Shown piece by piece: positions 1 to 7,552 of a DNA stretch of 64,000 bases. The position numbers were made by a program, and so were the translations under genes. Numbering within the stretch: the first letter of the stretch is position 1; each line of letters starts with the position of its first letter. Source of the stretch: Halarchaeum nitratireducens (GTDB lineage Archaea > Halobacteriota > Halobacteria > Halobacteriales > Halobacteriaceae); contig NZ_BMOQ01000002.1 in the NCBI RefSeq assembly GCF_014647155.1, forward strand, positions 310,001 to 374,000, written 5' to 3'. The notes beneath the pieces are model-generated. The model was not told where the DNA came from, did no database searches, and worked only from the letters and a program-made list of their open reading frames with translations.

Positions 1-475
1 AGACTTGGCCAATCCCTCGAAGGAACCAAAACCCAATGTTTGCGAGAATGCAAATTACTGCCACCTGAATCGGCGAGAAGACAATGGCTATGCCGATCAG
101 AATCACCCAGTTAACAATGATGAACCAGAGACCTCCCGCTGAGAAGTAGCGTTGAAAATGCGGGTCAACCTTGTGGAGCGGAATTCCTTGATCAGTATGG
201 ACTTCTTGAGCAGCGCGGACTTCCCCCGGAAATACGCTCCGAGCGAAAAGGGCAAACAGTGCAAGTTGACCGAAGCCAATCATTGCGAATCCCGTAATGA
301 CTAATGGAAGTCGGAGGAGCGTGAGTAGCCAGTATTTGATCTGAATCCGTTCTTCTGGGGCTTCGATGCAGATTGCCTCTGCATCAGTTTCAGTAACCCG
401 GCATTCTATCTCTTCTTGGATGCTTGAATACCGATCTAAGTGAGATGCGCCAAATAGGTGAAGGGCACATGCCAT
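1..475 (-). CDS. Membrane protein of unknown function, C-terminus beyond window
   Basis: This frame opens at an ATG at 475 and runs without a stop past the window start, giving at least 158 residues. An in-frame TGA lies just upstream of that ATG, so no earlier ATG is available. The N-terminal 60 residues are hydrophilic (Glu-rich, several Cys). Two or more hydrophobic segments follow at about residues 55-85, and a second hydrophobic stretch covers residues 120-150. I do not recognise the family. It is divergent from the secreted protein at 686, with about 210 bases between them, so a shared promoter region is possible. GC is lower than in the main body of the window. Confidence 0.6.
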   Translation of the reverse strand, partial: MACALHLFGASHLDRYSSIQEEIECRVTETDAEAICIEAPEERIQIKYWLLTLLRLPLVITGFAMIGFGQLALFALFARSVFPGEVRAAQEVHTDQGIPLHKVDPHFQRYFSAGGLWFIIVNWVILIGIAIVFSPIQVAVICILANIGFWFLRGIGQV

Positions 476-685
476 ACTTATCTTTCAATAGGAGGACAAT
501 AAAAAATTCACGGGTGATTGTAATCACTACATGGTTGCTACCAGACTCTGGGTTCTATCAAGCCTTGAGATTCTATTGAGTGTAGAAGTACTACGGCATG
601 GTTCTTGGGAGAGTATGAATTATCCCTCGATACGAGATATATTGGTGGGTAAGTACATTATCCGACAGAAGTTTAATCCGCATGT

Positions 686-1417
686 ATGGGAGATAAAAAC
701 AAACCATATACGAACCGGCGCAAGGTCCTCAAACTACTCGGTTCCGGAGCTACCGCTGGAATCGTTCTCAGCTCCGTTGGCGGAGCAGCAGCTGCAAGTA
801 ACAAACACTCCTCGACAACGCTTTCGCCCACCCAGCAGAAGGCTGTAACCGCTACCCTTCAGGAGAAGGCGAATAACTACATTCAGAAGAATCAGCCAAA
901 CAGCACGGTTACAACCGAAGGATTCCCATCCTGGCTCCCCACGATCCCCAGCGCACTTCCATTCAACTGGTGTGTGAAAGGCATCCCGGACGTCCCAAAC
1001 TTCTGTGCTTCTACAACTGCACAAGGGTGGGGAGAAGTGTCCTGTAATGGATACACATTCTACGGTCCTCATGTCTCACAGGACTTCGGAAAAGGTCCTG
1101 AGGTTAAGATCTCCAGTGGGAATGTCGAAGTTTCTAAGGGCTTCGAAGCTAGCATGGAGTTAGCACTCGATCCCGTGACTGAATGCCCCTACATGAGATT
1201 TTCAACCAACGGGGCTGAAGCCTGTGTGGGCGGTGGCTATTGTCTGACGTACGAACCATCTACGGTATCTGCTACCAAACTCGCCAACGATCTCTGGAAC
1301 AAGAACAAGCAACTCATCAAAGAGGCCCTCGGTCTTGTTGGAGTCGGCGCTTCGGCTTGGCTGGTTACGACTCTAGACGTCACGGTGACCGCAGCCGAGA
1401 TACTCGCATTTGGGTGA
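686..1417 (+). CDS. Tat-secreted cysteine-containing protein, function unknown
   Basis: A 243-residue protein with a twin-arginine signal near residue 10 (NRRKVLKLLG), a hydrophobic core and an Ala-rich cleavage region, so it is probably exported folded. The mature part has six cysteines, including a CVGGGYC motif near residue 180, and ends in a hydrophobic segment. Size, Tat export, cysteines and a divergent membrane-protein gene resemble the general layout of a halocin with a membrane partner, but I see no specific similarity to halocin C8 and do not assign that function. The stop codon (1415-1417) coincides with the start of a possible insertion-sequence end, so the natural C-terminus may have been longer. 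Confidence 0.6.
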   Translation: MGDKNKPYTNRRKVLKLLGSGATAGIVLSSVGGAAAASNKHSSTTLSPTQQKAVTATLQEKANNYIQKNQPNSTVTTEGFPSWLPTIPSALPFNWCVKGIPDVPNFCASTTAQGWGEVSCNGYTFYGPHVSQDFGKGPEVKISSGNVEVSKGFEASMELALDPVTECPYMRFSTNGAEACVGGGYCLTYEPSTVSATKLANDLWNKNKQLIKEALGLVGVGASAWLVTTLDVTVTAAEILAFG

Positions 1418-1700
1418 CATCCCCTCCGCGCTGAGGCGCGAGGATTCCAACGTGGGACAACAGCCCGGTCCCACATCCCCGCTGGTAACTTCTGGCCTGC
1501 CGAACTGGTCCAGCGAGTCGATTCCGGGTTCATGCACGATACGTCGGTCCCATAAGGGGGGGCGGCGTATTCGGCGTCCGAATAGACGCAGTATCCGCTT
1601 GCACCGTACATCCTGTTCATCTCGGAGAGACGGCGGAGAGGCCCCCGTCGCGGGTTTTCCTGCGTTCGAGCATGGGCCATGCCATCGGCCTGCCTGTCCA
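1415..1700 (-). mobile_element. Possible IS200/IS605-type right end with structured RNA-like hairpins
   Basis: Read on the minus strand, this segment ends in a hairpin (1423-1443, seven pairs with one bulge). Just inside it is a perfect 7-bp stem, 1452-1458 pairing with 1468-1474 around a 9-base loop. Two adjacent hairpins before a short conserved-looking end (GAGGGGATGTCA, minus strand) are what I would expect at the right end of haloarchaeal TnpB-type elements, where the omega-RNA scaffold sits. I could not find a TnpB zinc-finger C-terminus in any minus frame, so this would be a decayed or stand-alone end. The outer boundary near 1700 is a guess. Confidence 0.35.
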
Positions 1701-1735
1701 TCAAGCCACGGTGGGACGACATAATCAGGAGAGGG

Positions 1736-1960
1736 TCACTTTTTGCCTGCCATTTCACGACGGTTTCGGAGACGCTCATTCGGGAACGGTATGGTGACCT
1801 TCGCCGTCCCGGCGGAACCCAATATAACAGCCAGTTTTTCACTATCAAAGTAGCAGATGTCTTCTTCATCCTTGAACTTGCACTTACTCCAGAATGTACA
1901 TTTGTCAACCTCGATGATTTGGGCGCAATTGTATAGCAGCGAGATGGAAAGGGCACGTCT
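1736..1960 (-). pseudogene. Gene fragment, start codon missing
   Basis: An open minus-strand frame of about 74 codons lies between an upstream stop at 1961-1963 and a stop at 1736-1738. It has no ATG or GTG near its beginning. Its translation has a natural-looking composition (CTFWSKCKFKDEEDICYF and a basic end, RNRREMAGKK) with four cysteines. I read it as the 3' remnant of a small gene, possibly cysteine-cluster or zinc-binding. The family is not recognised. It sits beside the possible IS end, which fits decay by transposition. Confidence 0.3.
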
Positions 1961-2203
1961 TCAACTTACTATAGTAGAATCTGGAAGTTTTTGCGGAGTT
2001 CCCAGCCGAACGCTTATTTGCAGAACTGAACACCTCGATACGAGGTGGGTTTCTTCACCGGGTCAAGTGCCTATCTCCGAGAGGTGTGAGCACCCGTCAA
2101 TCTAAGCACCGGCTTCTACAGATGAACGCCAACCGAAAACAGTTGTATTCCGCCGGCACGCAGAGATATTGAGACAAGTGTGGGTAGATGCTTCTGGATA
2201 TTA

Positions 2204-3040
2204 CTATAGAGTGGAGCCAATGTGTTCAAACCACTCTCTAACTATGTCTACTGTGAGGGATAGTTCAACCACAACTTGAGTCATCAGATCATCCTCATTC
2301 AACCCCTCAATAACCACATTCTGCGCGGTAGTGAATCCATTATACCTAAATTGGTCTTCCGTAATAGTCGTCAAGTCACTCCTTTCGACCCGAATATTGT
2401 CGAAAGTATTTATCCGTGAAAGCTCATTCACAACATTTCGAGAGACGATAAGTGATGAAATTGAATCACTTTCGAGTGCTCTCTCAAGAGCGTCACTGTA
2501 GAATGGGTTTGCAACTCCAAGAAACAGACATTCCACGTCGGTCGAACGGAGTTCCTCAGCGAATTGCCTCATTGGCTCGTATGGCGAATCGGCCGTTGAG
2601 ACATACGTACTAATTTCGTCATATCCAATGTCCCCCTGTAAGAGTGAACGGAATTCTGGGCAGTCGGTGAGTTTCAAGGGGAGCACTTGCTCAAGCTTGG
2701 TGAGACCAGCGATCGAGTGAAGCTGCCTGTAAAATTCCTCAAACATATCGACGATCCCGCTCCCTGCCAGCGTGATCTCATACAGGCCGTTCTGTCGTTC
2801 TATCACCCATCCATACTCTCTCATCTCCCTGAGGGTCCGAAGCAACGTTGACCGTGGAATATTGAGGGTATCAGAGAGCTCGCCTTTCCGGTGCGTATTC
2901 TCATCAAGTACATGCAGAACACGGATTCGCTTCGGTGACCGTGCCAAGTATTCGAGCCACTCCCACGACCAGTTTTCAAACGACGGGGCAGGACGACCAC
3001 TGTCACTCTCTCCAGAGATAGGCGAGTGAGATTCAGCCAT
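2204..3040 (-). CDS. Winged-helix transcriptional regulator, FilR1-type
   Basis: A 278-residue protein. Residues 25-105 form a winged-helix domain: a region starting WEWLEYLARSPKRIRVLHVL, then the recognition helix IPRSTLLRTLREMREYGW and a wing ending GLYEITLAG. The C-terminal 160 residues match the general layout of the FilR1 middle/C-terminal domain found in many haloarchaeal and methanogen regulators, which probably senses a ligand. Codon use and GC are lower than in the core of the window, so it probably belongs to the accessory island. No target is visible. The 340 bases upstream are gene-free and could hold its operators. Confidence 0.8.
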   Translation of the reverse strand: MAESHSPISGESDSGRPAPSFENWSWEWLEYLARSPKRIRVLHVLDENTHRKGELSDTLNIPRSTLLRTLREMREYGWVIERQNGLYEITLAGSGIVDMFEEFYRQLHSIAGLTKLEQVLPLKLTDCPEFRSLLQGDIGYDEISTYVSTADSPYEPMRQFAEELRSTDVECLFLGVANPFYSDALERALESDSISSLIVSRNVVNELSRINTFDNIRVERSDLTTITEDQFRYNGFTTAQNVVIEGLNEDDLMTQVVVELSLTVDIVREWFEHIGSTL

Positions 3041-3377
3041 CGTGTTCCTCCATCCGCCGGAGTGTCCCCTCCCGCCACTGAAGGACTGGCAGTTCAGACC
3101 GGCCTACGCTCCAAGGAAATCCCCCTCCGTATCCAGCCAGATCAGACACAGTGTCACCAGCATTTGGTTGATACATCATTACGCTATGGAATCGAAAAAT
3201 GCCAGCTTACTGGGACCCCCACCAAAAAATCACCACCCCCACCAAATGTTAGGCGATCACCCAACTCGCCGAAAAAGCACTCCCTACATAACGATTACCA
3301 GTCCGCGGTAATCTGGGGTGAGAGCCAGCGACACAAGTGATGATGCGTCTGAACGGGACACAAACTACTGAGAACTG
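3041..3377. other. Gene-free stretch
   Basis: About 340 bases between the FilR1-type regulator and the broken winged-helix gene. Short frames here have poor composition and none looks like a gene. An A- and C-rich segment lies around 3225-3250. No tRNA or clear inverted repeat was seen. Confidence 0.5.
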
Positions 3378-3775
3378 TTACGCCGATCCATCGTCGTCAT
3401 CTGGGCCGCCACCGGATTGACTCATGAATTCGTCATCGTACTCGGCCTCCTCATCGACTGGAATCGTGACTGATTCGCCGAACGCGTCCACATACGCGGG
3501 CTGATCGTCGAGGCGGGCGAGTTCCGCTTGGCGCGTCGTCACCCACTCAGACAACCCATCCATTTCCTCCCCGATCCGGTGCGTATAATCGAGTAATTGT
3601 CTGGCACGCGTGCGTAATCCCCTGCCGATCCATCCGCCGCACCACGCGCTCACCACGCGTCGTGATTCGGTACTCGTTCCGGACTGACGTCTCACCCGGG
3701 TTCATCCCGAGTGTAACGAGCCCGTGGCTCCGCGCCTCTGCCAGTCGCTGACTCAAGCGCGGACGCCCCGGGCGA
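3378..3775 (-). pseudogene. Broken winged-helix repressor gene (frameshifted, 5'-truncated)
   Basis: Two overlapping minus frames together read as one small DNA-binding protein. The first begins inside a recognition helix (RPRLSQRLAEARSHGLV) and continues into a wing (RNEYRITTRGERVVRRMD). The second supplies the C-terminal part (RQLLDYTHRIGEEMDGL and an acidic tail ending DDDDGSA). The switch between frames lies around 3600-3612. The N-terminal helices are missing because the reading breaks off near 3775, where transposase-like sequence starts on the other strand. The pattern resembles plasmid- and virus-borne haloarchaeal winged-helix proteins. It is probably non-functional through both truncation and frameshift. 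Confidence 0.6.
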
Positions 3776-4737
3776 GATTCGCGCCCAGACGACGGACCTC
3801 TACAGGATTCACGACCACATCACCCGCATCATCGCCAACCTCGACATCAATCCCGACTGGTTCGACGGCTACGACGAACCTGCACGCGCGACATTCGACC
3901 TCACCCATGGTCCGGACTTTCCCCTACATGGACGCCCTCGACCTCGGGCAGTCCGAAGTCGAACGCCGCCTCCAGGGAGCCACCTACATCTACCTCCGCT
4001 TCGGACTCCCCAAACCGATCAGCCAGCCAGTCATTAGCCACAACAAACGCACTCGCTTCACCCTCGCCGACCGAGGCCTCCTCCACGACCTCGCCGACGA
4101 GATTAGCGACGTCTGCGTCGAACACGACATCATCCAGGACGAAGCCCCCTCGCTCGACCCGGAGGATATCCAGGGGACGAGAGTGAGTGAGGACCTCATC
4201 ACGGATGCCGTCCGCGAGGCAACCCAACTCGGTTTCCAAGAGTTCACGGCGGACCGCGCGAGTAACGCGAAGTACGCCCCCGACGCCTACTTCGAACGCC
4301 AAGGCTACCTGAACATGGCGAACGCGAGTGCGACCTCCGAGCGCCGACGCTTCGCCCGACTCAGCGAGCGCGAGGAAGTCCCGCACAGCTCCTCGCACAA
4401 TCGGACGATGCAGAAAGTCACCACGCTCGAGAGTCAACTCACGTTCGACGAATTCACGGCCGGAGCGCCGATACCGGAATGGCAGCGGATTCGAGACCAC
4501 GTCTTAGAGCCCTTCCACGCGGGCGTCGAGGAAATTCTGGCGGAGCTCACGGACGATACGCGAGCGAGCGCGGGATTCCACGAGCGCGTTCACGCTGCCA
4601 TCGATATCACGCACTGGCCGTTCTGGGTCTCCCCGTTCAAATCCGAGGCCGACGCCGAACCCGACGAAGACCCAGTGACGTACACGGACAGTACGGGCCG
4701 AGAGCGCACCGTGTATCTCGCATACGAACGATACTAA
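3776..4737 (+). pseudogene. Truncated, frameshifted haloarchaeal DDE transposase (N-terminal part)
   Basis: The sequence reads well in one frame from about 3776 (EIRAQTTDLYRIHDHITRI, then NPDWFDGYDEPARATFDL). It must shift by one base at a CCCC run (3921-3924) to continue as YMDALDLGQSEVERRLQG. It goes on through segments typical of large haloarchaeal ISH transposases (TADRASNAKY, SYFERQGYLNMA-like, EEVPHSSSHNRTM) to AAIDITHWPFW, which carries the first catalytic Asp. It stops soon after, so the rest of the DDE fold is absent. The 5' end abuts the broken winged-helix gene, marking an insertion junction. An alternative full-frame reading from 3724 has a non-native N-terminus. Confidence 0.65.
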
Positions 4738-5059
4738 TCGAGATTTGATCAGGTTCTCCTCAACGGGAGACTCATTCCTCGACAGACTCCGACTCGTCCT
4801 CAAAATCACTCGATCTCGTTTGTAGAACTCTCAAACAGCCAGGTTGAGGCCACGCATTCGAGGAGAGCGACGGTCGACCGGAGGGGAGCGGCGTGATCGC
4901 TCGGGCCCGACACGCGGCGTTGCGGCGGCAGGACGGGCGCTCGCTCTCGGGGTGGTGATAGAGGTTCCCGTTTCGAGACGCCGGAACACGGATTCGACGC
5001 GCCGAGGCCGGAGATCGAGGACGGTGTACGAGAGAACAGGAACCGCGAGCGGCCGGTCG
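4738..5059. other. Gene-free stretch, possible insertion-sequence debris
   Basis: Between the truncated transposase and the gentisate dioxygenase there is no intact gene. On the minus strand around 4810-4865 a short frame reads VASTWLFESSTNEIE before a stop, which could be the tail of another transposase, but this is too short to be sure. From about 4860 the base composition rises to that of the main chromosome-like region, so the island boundary probably lies here. Confidence 0.4.
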
Positions 5060-6154
5060 TCAGCGCGGTTCGGCTTCCGCGTAGAGGTTGAACGACTCGA
5101 AGACCGGCCGGTCGGTCATGCCGAGGAGAATGGCCTCGTCGTCCGGCTCGTGGTGGTGGATGGCGTCGCGGGGGACGACGAAGATGTCGCGTTCGCTCCA
5201 CTCGAAGGCCTCGTCGTCGATGTGGGTGACGCCCTCGCCCTCGATGACGAAGTAGACGTCGACGGTGTTGTGGAAGTGGGGGTCGGTCTCCGCCTGGAGG
5301 AGCTGCGCGCGGAAGGACATCGTCGGAAAGAGCGGCGGGGCCCCGGTCGCGGGATTGACGTAGGAGACGCTGTAGCCGTCGTGAGGGTCGGGATCGTCGT
5401 TCTCGGCGCGCTGGCGAAGCGTCTGGACGGTGTCCTGCCAACTGAAGCGATACGGCGGCGTCGCCTCGCGGTTCCCCCGGAAGGGGCCGGGGATGTCGCT
5501 CTCCTCGGTGGACTCCGTTGGGCGCGCGCGGCCGTACTGGGACTCCCAGTAACCCTGCGACTTCGTCACCGGCTGGCGTTCGAGTTCGTGGTTCTCGAAG
5601 GCCTGTCGGGTGTTCAACGAGTCGAGGACGAGCGGGAGGTCGAGGACGTCGAGCCACGTCGCGGTCTCGTCGGAGTCGTTGACGTGATCGTGCCACTCCC
5701 ACTGCGGGGTCGTGATGAGGTCGCCGTCGCGCATCGGGAACTCCTCGCCGGCGACGACGGTCTTCATATCCTCGTTCCCGTCGATGGTGAAGCGGAGGGC
5801 GTTCGCGGAGTGCCGGTGCGACGGCGCGGTCTCGCCGGGCGAGACGGTCTGGACGCCGACGTAGATCGTGTTCGAGATGGCGTTGTTGTAGCCGCCGGTG
5901 TTGAGGGGGACGGCGACGCGGCGCTGGAACCCCGGCGGGAGGTCGGCGATCGGCACGTCGCGCTCGATACCGTCGATCGCGGCCTGGATGTCCTCCCACT
6001 TCCAGATGTCGGCCTCGAGGTCCGCCGTCTCGTTCCCGAGGTCGTCCTCGACCTCCCACAGCGGTCGGAGGTCGTTCGCTTCGAGGAGGCTCCGCGTGTC
6101 GTCGCTCAACTCGAGGAGATCCTCCGGATCTTCCCGTGACTCCGGCTGGGCCAT
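5060..6154 (-). CDS. gtdA: Gentisate 1,2-dioxygenase
   Basis: A 364-residue bicupin that opens the ring of gentisate to give maleylpyruvate, using Fe(II) and O2 in the cytoplasm. The first cupin carries the metal-binding segment SHRHSANALRF, followed by a GEEFPMRDGDLITTP-type strand. The second cupin near the C-terminus has HFHNTVDVYFVIEGEG. The length matches the family. A TATA-like box lies 27 bases upstream (6176-6183), indicating a leaderless transcript. The enzyme is known from Haloferax aromatic degraders. Neighbours (IclR regulator, acyl-CoA ligase, FAH-family hydrolase, symporter) support a gentisate pathway. Confidence 0.92.
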   Translation of the reverse strand: MAQPESREDPEDLLELSDDTRSLLEANDLRPLWEVEDDLGNETADLEADIWKWEDIQAAIDGIERDVPIADLPPGFQRRVAVPLNTGGYNNAISNTIYVGVQTVSPGETAPSHRHSANALRFTIDGNEDMKTVVAGEEFPMRDGDLITTPQWEWHDHVNDSDETATWLDVLDLPLVLDSLNTRQAFENHELERQPVTKSQGYWESQYGRARPTESTEESDIPGPFRGNREATPPYRFSWQDTVQTLRQRAENDDPDPHDGYSVSYVNPATGAPPLFPTMSFRAQLLQAETDPHFHNTVDVYFVIEGEGVTHIDDEAFEWSERDIFVVPRDAIHHHEPDDEAILLGMTDRPVFESFNLYAEAEPR

Positions 6155-6175
6155 ACCGTATCTATTGCATCATCG

Positions 6176-6183
6176 ATAATAAA
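6176..6183 (-). promoter_or_regulatory. TATA-like element for gentisate dioxygenase
   Basis: TTTATTAT on the minus strand, centred about 26 bases upstream of the ATG at 6154, the normal position for a leaderless haloarchaeal transcript. Confidence 0.5.
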
Positions 6184-6220
6184 GATCGGGGCGCGGTGAC
6201 GGATCGGGGTGCGAGTCGAC

Positions 6221-6397
6221 TTACGCCTCCACCTGCGCGTCGAAGACGTCGTCGGAGTCGAAGAGCGCGCCGCAGTCCTCACAGACCATGCGCCGTTGGA
6301 TGGCGTACTCCCAGAGCTTCCCGCCGCAGTCGAGGCAGTCGAAGTGCGCGCGGACGAACGGGTCGGACTCGCTGTAGATGTTGTCGAACTCCGCCAT
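6221..6397 (-). CDS. Small zinc-ribbon protein
   Basis: A 58-residue protein starting at the ATG at 6397. It has two CxxC pairs (CLDC and CEDC) spaced as in a zinc ribbon, with an acidic C-terminus. Similar small zinc-finger proteins are common in haloarchaea and are often encoded next to metabolic operons. Its role is not known. It lies between the gentisate dioxygenase and the IclR regulator on the same strand, about 65 bases from each, so it may be part of that transcription unit. The start is the only ATG that gives the intact ribbon. Confidence 0.7.
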   Translation of the reverse strand: MAEFDNIYSESDPFVRAHFDCLDCGGKLWEYAIQRRMVCEDCGALFDSDDVFDAQVEA

Positions 6398-6464
6398 GGG
6401 TGGTGGTGACAGACCGAGGACCAAAAGCGTGCCGCCGGGACGGACCGCCGTGCGCGGCGTGGGG

Positions 6465-7232
6465 TTACCGGTAGGCGAGGTTGACTTCGACGTCGTCGGT
6501 CGCGGTGAGCAGACGCTCCGCGAGGTCGGCCTCGCGGTCGTCGCGGGCGAGGCGGCGGGCAGCCCCGGCGACCGCGAGCGCGCCGCGCACGGCCCCGTCG
6601 TGGCGAACGGGAGCCCCGATCGCGTGGATCCCGTGGAGGTCCTCGCTGCGGTTGACGGCGTAGCCGCGCTCGCGGATCCGATCGAGCTCCGCGTGGAGTT
6701 CCGCCCGGTCGGTGACGGTGTTCTCCGTGTGCGCCGGAAGCCCGTGCGCATCGATGATCCGATCGACCTCGTCGTCGGGGAGGTGCGCGAGGATCGCCTT
6801 CCCGCCGGAGTTGACGTGGAGCAGGCGCCACGTCCCCACGATGGTCTCGACGCTGACCTCGGAGTCGCCCCGCGACCCGTAGAGGTACATGGCGCGGCCG
6901 TTCTCCTCGACGATGAGCCACGCCATCTCGCCGGTTTCGGCGGCGAGGTCGTCGATGGGGGTCTTGGCCGCGCGGTAGATGTCGTATCGATCACGGGCGT
7001 ACTCGCCGGCGCGGAAGAACTCCAAGCCGACGTGATAGGTCCCGTCGCGCTTGACCGCGTACCCGTGATCGACCATCGTCCGCAGGTGCTTGTGGACGCT
7101 GCTCTTCGCCAGACCGAGATTCTCGGCGAGTTCGGTGACGCCGGCGCCGTCGCGCTCACGTAGTTGTTCGACGATGGCGAACAACGTCTCGTCCGACCCG
7201 ACTGTCTCGACCCCCGATTCGTTCGATTCCAT
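6465..7232 (-). CDS. IclR-family transcriptional regulator
   Basis: A 255-residue protein from the ATG at 7232; a GTG at 7241 would add three residues. The N-terminal winged helix contains GVTELAENLGLAKSSVHKHL, and the remaining 180 residues form an IclR effector domain (VNSGGKAILAHLPDDEV, IGAPVRHDGAVRGALAVAGA). IclR proteins bind small aromatic or carboxylic effectors and often control aromatic catabolism. It is divergent from the CoA ligase at 7553 and upstream of the dioxygenase, so it is the obvious candidate regulator of the locus. Binding sites were not identified with certainty. Confidence 0.9.
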   Translation of the reverse strand: MESNESGVETVGSDETLFAIVEQLRERDGAGVTELAENLGLAKSSVHKHLRTMVDHGYAVKRDGTYHVGLEFFRAGEYARDRYDIYRAAKTPIDDLAAETGEMAWLIVEENGRAMYLYGSRGDSEVSVETIVGTWRLLHVNSGGKAILAHLPDDEVDRIIDAHGLPAHTENTVTDRAELHAELDRIRERGYAVNRSEDLHGIHAIGAPVRHDGAVRGALAVAGAARRLARDDREADLAERLLTATDDVEVNLAYR

Positions 7233-7552
7233 GCCAAACACAGGTCGGGGGAGGCATTTAGGACCTTCGCCGCCCGACCGAAATTGTGTTCCCTATGAGC
7301 GAATACCGAAGCGAAATTCCGACTTCTCGCGCGTGAGGTCGAGGAACCCCGTCCGGTCTTACGAGCATATCCGTGTAAATCCCGTACGCGACGCGCGGCG
7401 GGGCGGACCCACGATCGGGCGAAACGGTTTCCTCACAGCGAACGTAGGTCGACGGTGTCGATCAATCGCGGTACGGCGATCGGATTCGACCTCTGTGCGT
7501 GTACCCGAACAATTATGTACAATCGTCGTGGATAGGACCATAGCTAAAGAAA
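7233..7552. other. Divergent promoter region between IclR regulator and CoA ligase
   Basis: About 320 bases with no gene. It contains the promoter element of the ligase at 7508-7519 and presumably the divergent promoter of the regulator. No clear IclR palindrome was picked out by eye. Confidence 0.5.
7508..7519 (+). promoter_or_regulatory. Promoter element shared with the symporter operon
   Basis: The 12-mer AACAATTATGTA lies 34 bases before the ligase ATG. The identical 12-mer occurs at 10348-10359 before the DUF3311/symporter operon. It probably includes the BRE/TATA region. The identity over 12 bases suggests shared control. Confidence 0.5.

Noticed and set aside
686-1417. Halocin C8 precursor
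   Set aside because: Tat signal, cysteines and size fit loosely, but the cysteine spacing and sequence do not match halocin C8 as I know it.
1237-1956. 239-codon minus-strand frame as an intact gene or TnpB
   Set aside because: Composition is unnatural, with no TnpB zinc finger or catalytic motifs. Part of it overlaps a better frame (1736-1960).
4844-6139. Plus-strand frame of 431 codons opposite the gentisate dioxygenase
   Set aside because: It is an Arg/Val/Gly-rich mirror of the dioxygenase. High-GC codon bias leaves such frames open.
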